DNA from: Desulfobulbaceae bacterium | GTDB lineage: Bacteria > Desulfobacterota > Desulfobulbia > Desulfobulbales > Desulfobulbaceae | Assembly (NCBI GenBank): GCA_015484845.1 | Contig: WFUT01000198.1 | Span: forward strand, 1 to 42,561 | Length of the DNA stretch: 42,561 nucleotides | Direction: 5' to 3' | In this document: positions 8,279 to 18,082 of the stretch, one piece after another | Layout: each line of letters starts with the position of its first letter | How positions within the stretch are numbered: position 1 is the first letter of the stretch | The notes under the pieces: generated by a model | The model's input: the letters and a program-made list of their open reading frames with translations, nothing else | Told to the model about the DNA's origin: nothing | Database searches by the model: none | Program-made: the position numbers and the translations under genes

Positions 8279-9631
8279 GTGCGGATAATGATCGTCGGCG
8301 CCGGCCTGGTGGGCCAGTATCTCTGTTCCAGGTTTTCCTCGGAAGGGCGGGAAGTGGTCCTCATCGACCGCGACAAGGACAAGCTGCTGCGGCTCGAAAA
8401 GGAGATGAACATCCTCACCGTGCACGGTTCCGGGGCCTCGGCCCGCATCCTGGCCGAGGCCGGTATCGCCAGGACCGATCTCTTCATCGCGGTCACCGAC
8501 AGTGACGAGGTCAACCTGGTGGCCTGTATCATGTCCCGCCAGTATGACGTCGGCATCCGCATCGCCCGGGTCCGCAACGAGGACTTCCTCACCCCCGGCA
8601 TGTCGCTCAACGAGGAGGCCCTGGGCATCGACCTGCTCATCAGCCCGGACTGGGCCATGGCCGACGAGATCATGAAACTGATCCACGTCTCCGAGGCCTT
8701 TGACACGGCCGAGTTCGCCAACGGCAGGGTGATCCTGCTGGGCTACCTGGTCCACGGGAACAACCCCTGCGTGGGCAGATCGCTGTTCGAGCTGGGCCGG
8801 GAACACGGCAGCCGCCAGTACGTGATGACCGCCATCATCCGGGACGGCCAGACCATCATTCCCCGCGGCGAGGACACCATCCGGGCAGGTGACAAGATCT
8901 ACCTCATGGTACTGCGGCAGGAGATGGCCCGGGTGGAGCGGCTGTTCAATCTCACCAGCCGGCTGCCGGCCAGGGTCTTCATCATCGGCGGCGGCGATAT
9001 CGGCTACCTGGTGGCCCGCCGCCTGGAGGAGCTGGACATCGAGATCAAGATCGTGGAAGAGGACGTGGAGCGGTGCCGATTCCTGTCCGAGAACCTGGCC
9101 CATACCATTGTCCTCAACTTCGACGGCCTGGATGCCCACGACCTGCTGGAGGAGGGCATCGACCGGGCCGACCTGGTGATCGCGGTCACCGGCTCGGACA
9201 CCACCAACATCCTCTCCAGCCTGCTGGCCAAGCACCACGGCACCAGGCGGTGCATCACCAAGATCACCCGCCACGACTTCGTGCCCATGCTCGGCAAGCT
9301 GGGCATCGACGTGGCGCTCAGCCCCCGGCAGGTGGCGGCGGACATGATCCTGCGCTACGTGCGCCGCGGCTCCATTGTCTCGGTGGCCACCATCCTCGAT
9401 TCGGACGCCGAGGTCATGGAGGTGACCGTGCCGGAGCACAAAAAGTTTGACAACGTCATGATCCGGGACTGCTCATTTCCCCGCGGCTCGGTGGTGGGCG
9501 CCATTGTCCGCAGGGACTCGGTCTTCATCCCCACGGGCGAATCGGTCATCCGGCCCGGCGACAACCTGGTGATCTTTTTCACCCGCGACGCGGCCAGGGA
9601 CGTGGAGAAATTCTTTGCCCCCGCATCGTGA
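8279..9631 (+). CDS. trkA: Trk system potassium transporter regulatory subunit TrkA
   Basis: Two TrkA_N/TrkA_C repeats: MIVGAGLVGQYLCSRFSSEGREVVLIDRD and FIIGGGDIGYLVARRLEELDIEIKIVEED; GTG start after GGAGG. Confidence 0.95.
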   Translation: MRIMIVGAGLVGQYLCSRFSSEGREVVLIDRDKDKLLRLEKEMNILTVHGSGASARILAEAGIARTDLFIAVTDSDEVNLVACIMSRQYDVGIRIARVRNEDFLTPGMSLNEEALGIDLLISPDWAMADEIMKLIHVSEAFDTAEFANGRVILLGYLVHGNNPCVGRSLFELGREHGSRQYVMTAIIRDGQTIIPRGEDTIRAGDKIYLMVLRQEMARVERLFNLTSRLPARVFIIGGGDIGYLVARRLEELDIEIKIVEEDVERCRFLSENLAHTIVLNFDGLDAHDLLEEGIDRADLVIAVTGSDTTNILSSLLAKHHGTRRCITKITRHDFVPMLGKLGIDVALSPRQVAADMILRYVRRGSIVSVATILDSDAEVMEVTVPEHKKFDNVMIRDCSFPRGSVVGAIVRRDSVFIPTGESVIRPGDNLVIFFTRDAARDVEKFFAPAS

Positions 9632-9665
9632 GCCACCGATGTTTCCGGGACAGGACAACTGAGCC

Positions 9666-11168
9666 ATGCGAATCGGCGGCGTTCTCAACCTGCTCGGCAG
9701 ACTGATCCTCATCCTGTCGTTGATGCTGCTCTCCCCTATCCCGTTCAGCATCTACTACGGCGACGGCATGATCCCCACCTTCCTGGTCAGCTCGCTTGTG
9801 GGCCTGGTGGCCGGCACCGTCCTGGTGCTGGTCTTCCTGCCCGAGCGCGAGCTGGGCTACAAGGACGGCTTTGCCATCGTCACCTTCAGCTGGATCGGCC
9901 TGGCCCTGCTCGGCGCCCTGCCCTACATCCTGTCGGGATACATCCCCTCGTTTGTCGGCGCCTTTTTCGAGTCCATGTCCGGTTTCACCACCACCGGCTC
10001 CACCGTGCTCTCCGATATCGAGGTCCTGCCCAGGAGCCTGCTCTTCTGGCGGACCATGACCCACTGGCTTGGCGGCATGGGCATCATCGTCCTCACCCTG
10101 GCCATCCTGCCGCTGCTCGGCATCGGCGGCATGCAGCTCTTCCAGGCCGAGGTGCCGGGCCCGACCAAGGACCGGCTGACACCGCGCATCCAGGACACGG
10201 CCCGGATCCTGTGGAGCGTCTACCTGCTCATGACCCTGGTGGAGACGGTACTGCTCATGGCCGGCGGCGTGGATTTCTTCAACGCCCTGACCCACTCCTT
10301 CGCCACCCTGGCCACGGGCGGCTTCTCCAATCACAACGCCTCGGTGGGCCAGTACCAGTCCCCCTATGTCGAGTCGGTGGTGACCCTGTTCATGTTCCTG
10401 GCCGGGGCCAACTTCTCGCTCCACTTCATGGCCCTGCGCGGCGACCTGCGCGCCTACTGGAAGAACGAGGAGTTCCGCTTTTACTGTGCCATCATCGGCA
10501 TCGCCGTGCTCCTGATCCTCATCGCCAACCAGGTGAGCGGCACCTACCACCACCCGGCCAGGAACCTGCGCGACTCGCTCTTCCAGGTGGTCTCCATCAT
10601 GACCACCACCGGCTTTGGTACCGCGGATTTCGACACCTGGCCGCCGTTCTGCCGCACCCTGCTGGTGGCGCTGATGTTCATCGGCGGCTGCGCCGGCTCC
10701 ACCGGCGGCGGCATCAAGGTGGTGCGCTTCCTGCTCTTTTTCAAGCACGCCCGGCTGCAGCTCCACAAGCTGGTCCACCCGCGCCAGGTGGAGACCATCA
10801 AGCTGGGCATGACCAAGGTCCCCCAGGACGTGATGATCGCCATCCTCAGCTTCTTTGCCATCTACCTGGCCGTGTTCATGGCGGCCAGCCTGATCATCAC
10901 CGGCCTGGGCGTGGACATCATCACCGGGCCCACCGCCGTGATCGCCACCCTGAACAACATCGGCCCGGGCCTGGCCCTGGTGGGGCCGACCCAGAACTTC
11001 GGCCACCTGCCCTCCCTGGCCAAGCTGGTCCTGATCTTCTGCATGCTGGCCGGCCGCCTGGAACTGTATACCGTCGCCATCCTGCTGACGCCGGGATTCT
11101 GGAAGATGACCCGCAGGCCGAAGATACGCTGGCAGAGAAACCGGCCGTCACAGGCGGCCCATCCGTAA
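9666..11168 (+). CDS. trkH: Potassium uptake protein TrkH
   Basis: Multi-TM protein with SMSGFTTTGSTVL, THWLGGMGIIVL, FATLATGGFSNHN, GGCAGSTGGGIKVVR. Confidence 0.95.
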   Translation: MRIGGVLNLLGRLILILSLMLLSPIPFSIYYGDGMIPTFLVSSLVGLVAGTVLVLVFLPERELGYKDGFAIVTFSWIGLALLGALPYILSGYIPSFVGAFFESMSGFTTTGSTVLSDIEVLPRSLLFWRTMTHWLGGMGIIVLTLAILPLLGIGGMQLFQAEVPGPTKDRLTPRIQDTARILWSVYLLMTLVETVLLMAGGVDFFNALTHSFATLATGGFSNHNASVGQYQSPYVESVVTLFMFLAGANFSLHFMALRGDLRAYWKNEEFRFYCAIIGIAVLLILIANQVSGTYHHPARNLRDSLFQVVSIMTTTGFGTADFDTWPPFCRTLLVALMFIGGCAGSTGGGIKVVRFLLFFKHARLQLHKLVHPRQVETIKLGMTKVPQDVMIAILSFFAIYLAVFMAASLIITGLGVDIITGPTAVIATLNNIGPGLALVGPTQNFGHLPSLAKLVLIFCMLAGRLELYTVAILLTPGFWKMTRRPKIRWQRNRPSQAAHP

Positions 11169-11191
11169 ACCGTTAACCGGATCGTACCGGA

Positions 11192-13078
11192 GTGATGAAC
11201 GAATTCGACATTGCCGTCATCGGGGCCGGCCACGCCGGCTGCGAGGCCGCCCTGGCCGCGGCCCGCATGGGCTGCCGGACCCTGGTCTGCGTGATCAACG
11301 CCGATACCATCGGCGCCATGTCCTGCAACCCGGCCATCGGCGGCCTGGCCAAGGGCCACCTGGTCAAGGAGATCGACGCCCTGGGCGGCGAGATGGCCCG
11401 GAACATCGACGCCACCGGCATCCAGTTCCGCAGGCTCAATACCAGCAAGGGACCGGCGGTGCGCTCCTCCCGGGCCCAGGCCGACCGCCTCCTCTACCGG
11501 CTGCGCATGAAGCGGGTGCTCGAGCAGCAGGAAAACCTGGAGATCCGGCAGACCGTGGTCGACGAGATCCTGGTCAGGGACGGCCGGGTGTGCGGTATCC
11601 GCACCTCGCTGGACGAGCTGATCCCGGTGCGGGCCGTGGTGGTGGCCACGGGGACCTTCCTGAACGGCCTCATCCACATCGGCCTCAGGAACTTCCCGGC
11701 CGGCCGCATGGGTGACGCACCCTCCACCAGCCTGGCCCGCTGGTTCAGGGAACAGGGCTTCACCGTCGGCCGGATGAAGACCGGCACCGTGCCCCGCCTG
11801 GATGGCACCACCATCGACTACTCGCAGCTCACGCCCCAGTACTCGGACGATCCGCCGGTCATGTTCTCCTTCACCGGCCCGGGCGAGCCGCAGCTTGAAC
11901 AGCGCCCCTGCCACATCACCTACACCAATGAACGGACGCACGACATCATCCGGGGCGCCATCGACCAGTCGCCCCTGTTCGCCGGCATCATCGAGGGGGT
12001 GGGCGCCCGCTACTGCCCCTCCATCGAGGACAAGGTCATGCGCTTTCCGGACAAACAGCGGCACCAGATCTTCCTCGAGCCCGAGGGACTGGACACGGTC
12101 GAGGTCTATCCCAACGGCATACCCACCAGCCTGCCGCTGGCCACCCAGGTCGAAATGGTACGCTCCATCCGGGGCCTGGAGAAGGCGCGTATCATCCGGC
12201 CGGGCTATGCCATCGAGTATGACTACATCGACCCGCGCGAGCTGAAGCCGTCACTCGAGACCAAGCGGGTGCAGGGCCTGTTCCACGCCGGCCAGATCAA
12301 CGGCACCTCCGGCTACGAGGAGGCCGCCGGCCAGGGGCTGCTGGCCGCCATCAACGCGGTCCTGCAGGTGCGCGGCCAGGAACCGCTCATCCTGGACCGG
12401 TCCCAGGCCTACATCGGCGTGCTCATCGACGACCTGGTCACCCTGGGCACCAGGGAACCCTACCGCCTCTTCACCTCCCGGGCCGAGTACCGGCTCCTGC
12501 TGCGGGAGGACAACGCCGACCTGCGGCTGCGCGGGATCGGCCGCCGCATCGGCCTGGTGGACGACGACACCTGGCAGGCCTTTGTCCACAAGCGCCGGCA
12601 GATCGAACAGGCCGTGCGCATGCTGCACGAACTGCGTCTGCGCCCCCTGGATGCGGTCAACCGCGAGCTGGAACGGATCGGCTCCACCCCGATCAGCCAG
12701 GCCCTGACCCTGGCCGAGCTGCTGCGGCGGCCCGAGATCCGCCTGGCCCACATGGAGGGGCTGCTGGCCCGGGCCGGCATGCAGCCGCCGCCGGAACTCG
12801 ACCAGCAGCCCTTTGCCGACGAGGTCGAGCTGCAGGTCAAGTATGCCGGCTACATCCGGCGCCAGGAGGAGCAGGTGCAACGGTTCCGCAAGCTCGAACA
12901 GGCCCTGCTACCCGAGGACATGGAATACCAGGGGTTACCGGGACTGTCCAACGAGGTGGTGGAAAAACTGACCCTGGTCCGGCCCCGCTCCCTGGGCCAG
13001 GCCTCGCGCATCTCGGGTGTCACGCCGGCCGCTGTCTCGGTACTGCAGATTCACCTCAGGAAACAGGGACTCTTGTAA
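11192..13078 (+). CDS. mnmG: tRNA uridine-5-carboxymethylaminomethyl(34) synthesis enzyme MnmG (GidA)
   Basis: [50 protein letters not shown]-terminal [38 protein letters not shown] (11192) or ATG (11195) start. Confidence 0.97.
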   Translation: MMNEFDIAVIGAGHAGCEAALAAARMGCRTLVCVINADTIGAMSCNPAIGGLAKGHLVKEIDALGGEMARNIDATGIQFRRLNTSKGPAVRSSRAQADRLLYRLRMKRVLEQQENLEIRQTVVDEILVRDGRVCGIRTSLDELIPVRAVVVATGTFLNGLIHIGLRNFPAGRMGDAPSTSLARWFREQGFTVGRMKTGTVPRLDGTTIDYSQLTPQYSDDPPVMFSFTGPGEPQLEQRPCHITYTNERTHDIIRGAIDQSPLFAGIIEGVGARYCPSIEDKVMRFPDKQRHQIFLEPEGLDTVEVYPNGIPTSLPLATQVEMVRSIRGLEKARIIRPGYAIEYDYIDPRELKPSLETKRVQGLFHAGQINGTSGYEEAAGQGLLAAINAVLQVRGQEPLILDRSQAYIGVLIDDLVTLGTREPYRLFTSRAEYRLLLREDNADLRLRGIGRRIGLVDDDTWQAFVHKRRQIEQAVRMLHELRLRPLDAVNRELERIGSTPISQALTLAELLRRPEIRLAHMEGLLARAGMQPPPELDQQPFADEVELQVKYAGYIRRQEEQVQRFRKLEQALLPEDMEYQGLPGLSNEVVEKLTLVRPRSLGQASRISGVTPAAVSVLQIHLRKQGLL

Positions 13079-13083
13079 TCTCC

Positions 13084-13923
13084 ATGCTTACCTATCCTCA
13101 CATCGACCCGGTCATCATTTCCATCGGCCCCCTCAAGATCCGCTGGTACGGCCTCATGTACGTGCTCGGCTTCATCGCCACCTACCTGCTGGTCCGCTAC
13201 CAGGCCAGCCGCTTCCGCTGGCAGGCCATGCTCGACCACCTGGACAACCTGAACCTGGCCCTGATCCTGGGGGTGATCCTGGGCGGCCGCCTGGGCTACG
13301 TGCTCTTCTACAACCTCGGCTATTACCTGCGGCATCCGCTGGAGATCCTGGCCACCTGGGAGGGCGGCATGTCATTCCACGGCGGCTGCATCGGGGTGGT
13401 GGCGGCCGGCCTCTGGTACTGCCGGCGGCATGAGCTTGACTTCTGGAAGGCCGCGGACCTCTACGTGGTCACCGTGCCCATCGGCCTGGGCCTGGGCAGG
13501 ATCGGCAACTTCATCAACGGTGAACTGTTCGGCCGGGTGACGGACCTGCCCTGGGGCATGGTCTTTCCCGCTGCCGGTCCCCTGCCCCGCCATCCCTCGC
13601 AGCTCTACGAGGCAGCCCTGGAGGGCGTGCTGCTCTTTGTCATCCTCTGGAGCCTCAGGACACGGCCCTGGTCGGGAGAGCGGGCCCGGCGCTGGCCGCA
13701 CGGCGCCATGCTGGCGCTGTTTCTCATCCTCTACGGCGTGCTGCGCTTCCTGGTGGAGTTTGTCCGCCAGCCCGATCCCCAGCTCGGCACCCTGGCCCTG
13801 GGCCTGACCATGGGCCAGTTCCTGAGTTCGGCCATGATCCTGGCCGGCGTCCTGCTCTGGCTGTGGCGGGCGCGGACAGCGGACCGCGGCGCATCGCGGG
13901 AAGGTAACGGACGTCACACCTAG
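13084..13923 (+). CDS. lgt: Prolipoprotein diacylglyceryl transferase
   Basis: PHIDPVIISIGPLKIRWYGLMYVLGF; GGMSFHGG; RIGNFINGELFGR; HPSQLYEA. Confidence 0.97.
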   Translation: MLTYPHIDPVIISIGPLKIRWYGLMYVLGFIATYLLVRYQASRFRWQAMLDHLDNLNLALILGVILGGRLGYVLFYNLGYYLRHPLEILATWEGGMSFHGGCIGVVAAGLWYCRRHELDFWKAADLYVVTVPIGLGLGRIGNFINGELFGRVTDLPWGMVFPAAGPLPRHPSQLYEAALEGVLLFVILWSLRTRPWSGERARRWPHGAMLALFLILYGVLRFLVEFVRQPDPQLGTLALGLTMGQFLSSAMILAGVLLWLWRARTADRGASREGNGRHT

Positions 13924-14060
13924 CCAACACCGCCCGGAGCTGCCCCGGCGTTACGTGAGACAACACAAGGCCGGCGTCACAGAAAGGGGCCCGGGCGGTC
14001 TCATCCCTGGCGCGGACAGCAAGGGACCCGGTTTCCGGTCATTGGTTTGGATCTGCCAAC

Positions 14061-14086
14061 AAAAAAAGGCTCGCCTCAGGCGAGCC
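14061..14086 (-). terminator. Rho-independent terminator downstream of the HU gene
   Basis: Minus strand GGCTCGCC-TGA-GGCGAGCC followed by TTTTTTT. Confidence 0.85.
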
Positions 14087-14196
14087 CCCTCTCATCGATA
14101 TCGCCGCTGCCAAAGCAGTGTACTGCCAGCGATCAGCGAACCTTCCTGCCCATTATCCGCACGTCGCAATCTCCCGGACGCAGCGGCGTGGATGTG

Positions 14197-14469
14197 CTAC
14201 TGCAGCTTTTCGGCCAGCTCCTTGCCCGGCCGGAACTTGACCGCCCGGCGGGGCGGAATGCATACTCTCTCGCCGGTCTTGGGATTCCGGCCGACCCGCG
14301 GTGCCCGCTCCACCAGGGAGAAGCTGCCAAACCCGACCAGGGTAACCCGTTCTCCCTCCTGGATGGCGCTGGTCATGGAAGTCAACATGGTATTCAGGCC
14401 ACGCTCCGCGGCAACCTTGCTGATGTTTGCTGCCTTTGCCAGAGAGTCGACAAGATCGCTTTTGTTCAT
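14197..14469 (-). CDS. HU-family DNA-binding protein
   Basis: MNKSDLVDSLAKAANISKVAAERGLNTMLTSMTSAIQEGERVTLVGFGSFSLVERAPRVGRNPKTGERVCIPPRRAVKFRPGKELAEKLQ; SD GGAGGGG. Confidence 0.95.
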   Translation of the reverse strand: MNKSDLVDSLAKAANISKVAAERGLNTMLTSMTSAIQEGERVTLVGFGSFSLVERAPRVGRNPKTGERVCIPPRRAVKFRPGKELAEKLQ

Positions 14470-14577
14470 TCCACCCCTCCTGTTCCAGGTTCGATCCGAA
14501 AGCGGCGATGACGCCGCAAGACCTACATAACGAACACTCATACTTAACCCCGGATCGAGGGAAAAAACAATTGGGGG

Positions 14578-14603
14578 AATTACCTATTTTTGACTAGGTA
14601 ATT
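14578..14603. promoter_or_regulatory. AT-rich 9-bp inverted repeat (candidate operator)
   Basis: AATTACCTA-TTTTTGAC-TAGGTAATT, perfect 9-bp arms, followed by a third half-site-like TTACCTAAT (from 14604). Confidence 0.45.
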
Positions 14604-14645
14604 TTACCTAATCCATTGGGGGAGTAGGAAGAACAGCGATCCGGG

Positions 14646-15299
14646 CTACTCGGGAACAACGATGGAATTGCGCAGGACATGCTTGACCAGGTCGACGGTG
14701 CTCTTCATGCCGAACTTCTTCAGGAGGCTGGCCCGGTGATGATCGATGGTGCGCGGACTCAGGCAGAGGATCTCGGCCATCTTCTTGCTGGTGTACCCCT
14801 TGACCACCATCTGCAGGACCTGCTTTTCCCGCTCCGTGAGACGGACAAGGGGTACCCTTTGCCGGTCGCGGAAGGCGGCGATCATCTCGTCGGTAACCTC
14901 CTGGGAGAGCTGGGGTGAGACATAGGTCTTGCCCTCGCACACGGTGCGGATGGCATTGAGAAGCTCGGTGTCGGAATCCTCCTTCATCAGGTAACCGTGG
15001 GCACCGGCGGCAATGGAGTGATAGAAGTACTGCCGGTTGCTGTGCATGGTCAGGATCAGGAGCAGCATGTCGGGGTAGAGTTCACGGATCCTGCCCATGG
15101 CCTCGATGCCGTTCATGCCGGGCATGGTGATGTCCATGATCACCATGTCCGCCTCCCTGCCCTGGAGCAGCTGCAGCAGCTCCAGGCCGTCGGCCGCCTC
15201 TCCGACCACCTCCATGCCCTGGTCCTGGCAGATGATGCTCTTGATCCCCTGCCTGATCAGGCTGTGATCATCGGCAATGACGATGCGAATCGATTCCAT
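14646..15299 (-). CDS. NarL/FixJ-type LuxR-family response regulator
   Basis: MESIRIVIADDHSLIRQGIKSIICQ...MVIMDITMPGMNGIEAM...; HTH LTEREKQVLQMVVKGYTSKKMAEILCLSPRTIDHHRASLLKKF. Confidence 0.95.
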   Translation of the reverse strand: MESIRIVIADDHSLIRQGIKSIICQDQGMEVVGEAADGLELLQLLQGREADMVIMDITMPGMNGIEAMGRIRELYPDMLLLILTMHSNRQYFYHSIAAGAHGYLMKEDSDTELLNAIRTVCEGKTYVSPQLSQEVTDEMIAAFRDRQRVPLVRLTEREKQVLQMVVKGYTSKKMAEILCLSPRTIDHHRASLLKKFGMKSTVDLVKHVLRNSIVVPE

Positions 15300-15305
15300 G
15301 CGCGC

Positions 15306-16748
15306 TCACCTGAACTCGATACTGACGGGACAGTGATCCGAGCCCTGCACATCATCGTGGATGGCGGCGGCCAGGACCCGGTCCCGGCTGCCGGGATCGA
15401 CTATAAAGTAATCGATGCGCCAGCCGATGTTCCTGGCCCGGGCATTGAAACGGTAGCTCCACCAGGTGTAGTGTTCCGGCTCCTGGTTGAAACAGCGGAA
15501 GGTGTCCACGTAGCCGGCGCCGACCAGCTCGTCCATCCAGGCCCGCTCGGGGGCGGAAAAGCCGGGATTGTTCTCGTTGCCGACCGGGTTGGCCAGGTCG
15601 ATCTCCCGGTGCGCCACGTTGAGATCACCGCAGAGAACCACGGATTTTTTCGCGCTCAGCCGGTCCAGGAGGCCGCGCATGGCGCGGTCGAACGCGAGCT
15701 TGAATTCCAGCCGCTTCAGGCCGGGGCCGGCATTGGGAAAGTAGCTGTTGACAAGGAAGAAATCCTTGTATTCGAGCAGTTGGACCCTCCCCTCCCGGTC
15801 CGGCTCCTCCAGCCCCAGGCCCTGGACCACGTCCAGGGGTCTCTGGCGGCAGAATACCGCTGTCCCGGAATAGCCCTTTCTCCGGGCAGGGTTCCAGTAG
15901 ACATGGTAACCGGGAACATGCTTCACCTCGTCGGGCAGCTGCTCGGGCATGGCCTTGATCTCCTGGATGGCAAAGATGTCGGCGTCAAGCTCGTGCAGGG
16001 TATCGAGGAATCCCTTTTTCAACACCGCCCGCAGGCCATTGACGTTCCAGGAGACCATGCGCAGCCGGCCGTCGGCGGGCCGGCCGCTGCCGCTGGACTT
16101 TGCCGGCGTGACGCCGATGCGGGGGCAGATGGCGGCCAGGACGCAACGGTCGCAACGGGGCCGCTGCGGCCGGCAGGTTCCCTGGCCAAAGGCCACGAGC
16201 AGGGAATTGATCCTGATCCAGTACCTGCGCGGCAGCTTTTCCCGCAGGGCCATCTCGGTCTGCAGCGGGGTCCTGGTATGGACGTAGCCCCAGATGTTCA
16301 TTATCCGGTGGACATGCGTGTCCACGCAGATGGCCGGCTTGTTGAAGGCCACCGCCACCACCAGGTTGGCGGTCTTGCGGCCGACACCGGGCAGCCTGGT
16401 CAGGGCCTCGACCGTGTCCGGCACGCGGCCCTGGAACTCCCGCTCCAGGACACCGGGAAGGGCGGCCAGGTAACGGGCCTTGTTGCGGAAGAAACCCACC
16501 GGGTAGATGATCTTCTGCAGGGTCTTCTCGTCCAGCGCCGCAAGTGCCGCCGGCGTCGCCGCCCGGGCGAAGAGCCTGCGGGCCGCGGCCGCCGTGACCT
16601 CGTCCCTGGTGCGGGCCGAGAGGATGGTGGCCACGAGCACCTTGAAGGGGTCCCTGGTCTGGGCCGCGATCAGGTCCACCACCGGCACCTGGTAGTTCCG
16701 GACCTCCTGCTCCAGGAGGGCAACTGCGGTATCGATGTCAAAGGCCAT
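15306..16748 (-). CDS. Fusion protein: endonuclease III (Nth, N-terminal) + exodeoxyribonuclease III (Xth/ExoA, C-terminal)
   Basis: One 480-aa ORF: Nth HhH LPGVGRKTANLV, VDTHVHR, C-x6-C-x2-C-x5-C (CRPQRPRCDRCVLAAIC); then linker and MVSWNVNGLRAVLKKGF, QEIKAMPEQL, GDLNVAH, RIDYFIV, GSDHCPV of ExoIII. Confidence 0.93.
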   Translation of the reverse strand: MAFDIDTAVALLEQEVRNYQVPVVDLIAAQTRDPFKVLVATILSARTRDEVTAAAARRLFARAATPAALAALDEKTLQKIIYPVGFFRNKARYLAALPGVLEREFQGRVPDTVEALTRLPGVGRKTANLVVAVAFNKPAICVDTHVHRIMNIWGYVHTRTPLQTEMALREKLPRRYWIRINSLLVAFGQGTCRPQRPRCDRCVLAAICPRIGVTPAKSSGSGRPADGRLRMVSWNVNGLRAVLKKGFLDTLHELDADIFAIQEIKAMPEQLPDEVKHVPGYHVYWNPARRKGYSGTAVFCRQRPLDVVQGLGLEEPDREGRVQLLEYKDFFLVNSYFPNAGPGLKRLEFKLAFDRAMRGLLDRLSAKKSVVLCGDLNVAHREIDLANPVGNENNPGFSAPERAWMDELVGAGYVDTFRCFNQEPEHYTWWSYRFNARARNIGWRIDYFIVDPGSRDRVLAAAIHDDVQGSDHCPVSIEFR

Positions 16749-17042
16749 GAAAGATCCCTGCCGCCACGCACATAGCGGTGCGATGCTGGTTGGACACTGC
16801 CCGCGTCACCCGGACCCCGCCATTGCAGACCGGGCGGGACTGCCGTGCGAAGGTGCCAGCCGGCACGCTGCTGCATTGTTCCTGCGGGGGAACAGGCGAA
16901 ACACCTGTCCCGCAACAATTATCTGGTCTCAGGGCAATGTACGGTAAATAGACGGCAGCGTCAAGCAGATGGCGGCGGGATCATCCTCGGGCGGCCATGT
17001 GTCTTGCCGGCGCCGGGCCTGCCAGGACAGCGGCCGGCCATG

Positions 17043-17063
17043 AAAAAACCCGGCGGACCGGGT
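17043..17063 (-). terminator. Rho-independent terminator downstream of the Usp gene
   Basis: Minus strand ACCCGG-TCCG-CCGGGT followed by T run. Confidence 0.75.
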
Positions 17064-17104
17064 CCTTTCATGGCAGACCGGGGGAAGGAAAAAAGAGAGG
17101 GGGG

Positions 17105-18055
17105 TCAGTCAACGCTGACCAGGACGATGACGGGCTCGGGACAGCGATAGATGATCTTTCTCGAGACACTGCCCATGAAGAGGTCCTTGACCGCGCTGCG
17201 ACCGCGGCGCCCCATGAAGAGGACATCAGCCTTTTCCCTGTCGGCCACGTCCACCAGGACTTCGGCCGGGTCACCGCATGCGGCGACCTTCCGGATCTTT
17301 CCCTCGTCCACGCCGCGGGAGGCCAGGAAGGAGGCCGCATCGTCCAGCAGCCGGTCCGCCGCTCCCGCCACCTCCCTGCCCTCGGCCAGGGCCGGAGCGC
17401 ACTCGGCGAGATCAAGGACATGCACCAGGATCACCCGTTCCATGACATCGGGACAGCCGCTTACAAGCCGGCCCGCCCTGGCCAGGGCCTCGCGGGAGTG
17501 TTCCGACTCGTCCAGGGCCACCAGGCAGCATCGCGGCTGACATCCCTGCTCGATGAGCCTGCTGCCGGTGAGATAGATGGAGCAGTGCACCTCCCGGTGC
17601 AGGACACCGGTGGTCACGCTGCCGACAAACATGTCACTGACCCGGGAGAGACCGCTGCGTTGCAGGATCAGGGCATCGACGTCCTCGCTGCCGGCCCGTT
17701 CGACGATACGATCGACCGGGTCGCCGTCCTCGATCACGATCTCTATCTCGGCCGAAAGATCGACCTGGCGGATCTCATCCCTTGCCGCCTCCAGGATGGG
17801 CCGGATCCGGGAATCAATATAGTTCTGCCGCAGTTCCCTGAACTTGCTGGTGGAGATGACGTTCCTGGCCCGGAAATCGATATTGGCCATATGCTCACTC
17901 AGGTACCTGCCGGCCATGACATGAAACAGGGTGATCTTCGCAATACGGTCACCGAGCAGGGAAGCCAGGCACCGCATCAGGTGCACGGACTGGTCCCTGG
18001 AGCCGTCGATATCCATGGGGACCAGGAAATGAAGCGCGTCTTCAACTGTTTTCAT
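17105..18055 (-). CDS. Tandem-domain universal stress protein (UspA family)
   Basis: Two Usp domains: ALHFLVPMDIDGSRDQSVHLMRCLA... and CCLVALDESEHSREALARAGRLV...ADVLFMGRRGRSAVKDLFMGSVSRKIIYRCPEPVIVL. Confidence 0.9.
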   Translation of the reverse strand: MKTVEDALHFLVPMDIDGSRDQSVHLMRCLASLLGDRIAKITLFHVMAGRYLSEHMANIDFRARNVISTSKFRELRQNYIDSRIRPILEAARDEIRQVDLSAEIEIVIEDGDPVDRIVERAGSEDVDALILQRSGLSRVSDMFVGSVTTGVLHREVHCSIYLTGSRLIEQGCQPRCCLVALDESEHSREALARAGRLVSGCPDVMERVILVHVLDLAECAPALAEGREVAGAADRLLDDAASFLASRGVDEGKIRKVAACGDPAEVLVDVADREKADVLFMGRRGRSAVKDLFMGSVSRKIIYRCPEPVIVLVSVD

Positions 18056-18082
18056 AACGTAACTCCTTGCTTTCGGTTCGAC

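Noticed and set aside
15306-16748. Possibility that nth and xth are two separate overlapping genes
   Set aside because: The frame is continuous and the internal ATG (16058) has no recognisable Shine-Dalgarno; reported as a fusion, with the alternative listed as a refutation test.
16760-17040. Possible gene or ncRNA between nth-xth and usp
   Set aside because: ORFs there have no recognisable motifs or convincing RBS, and only weak imperfect hairpins were seen.
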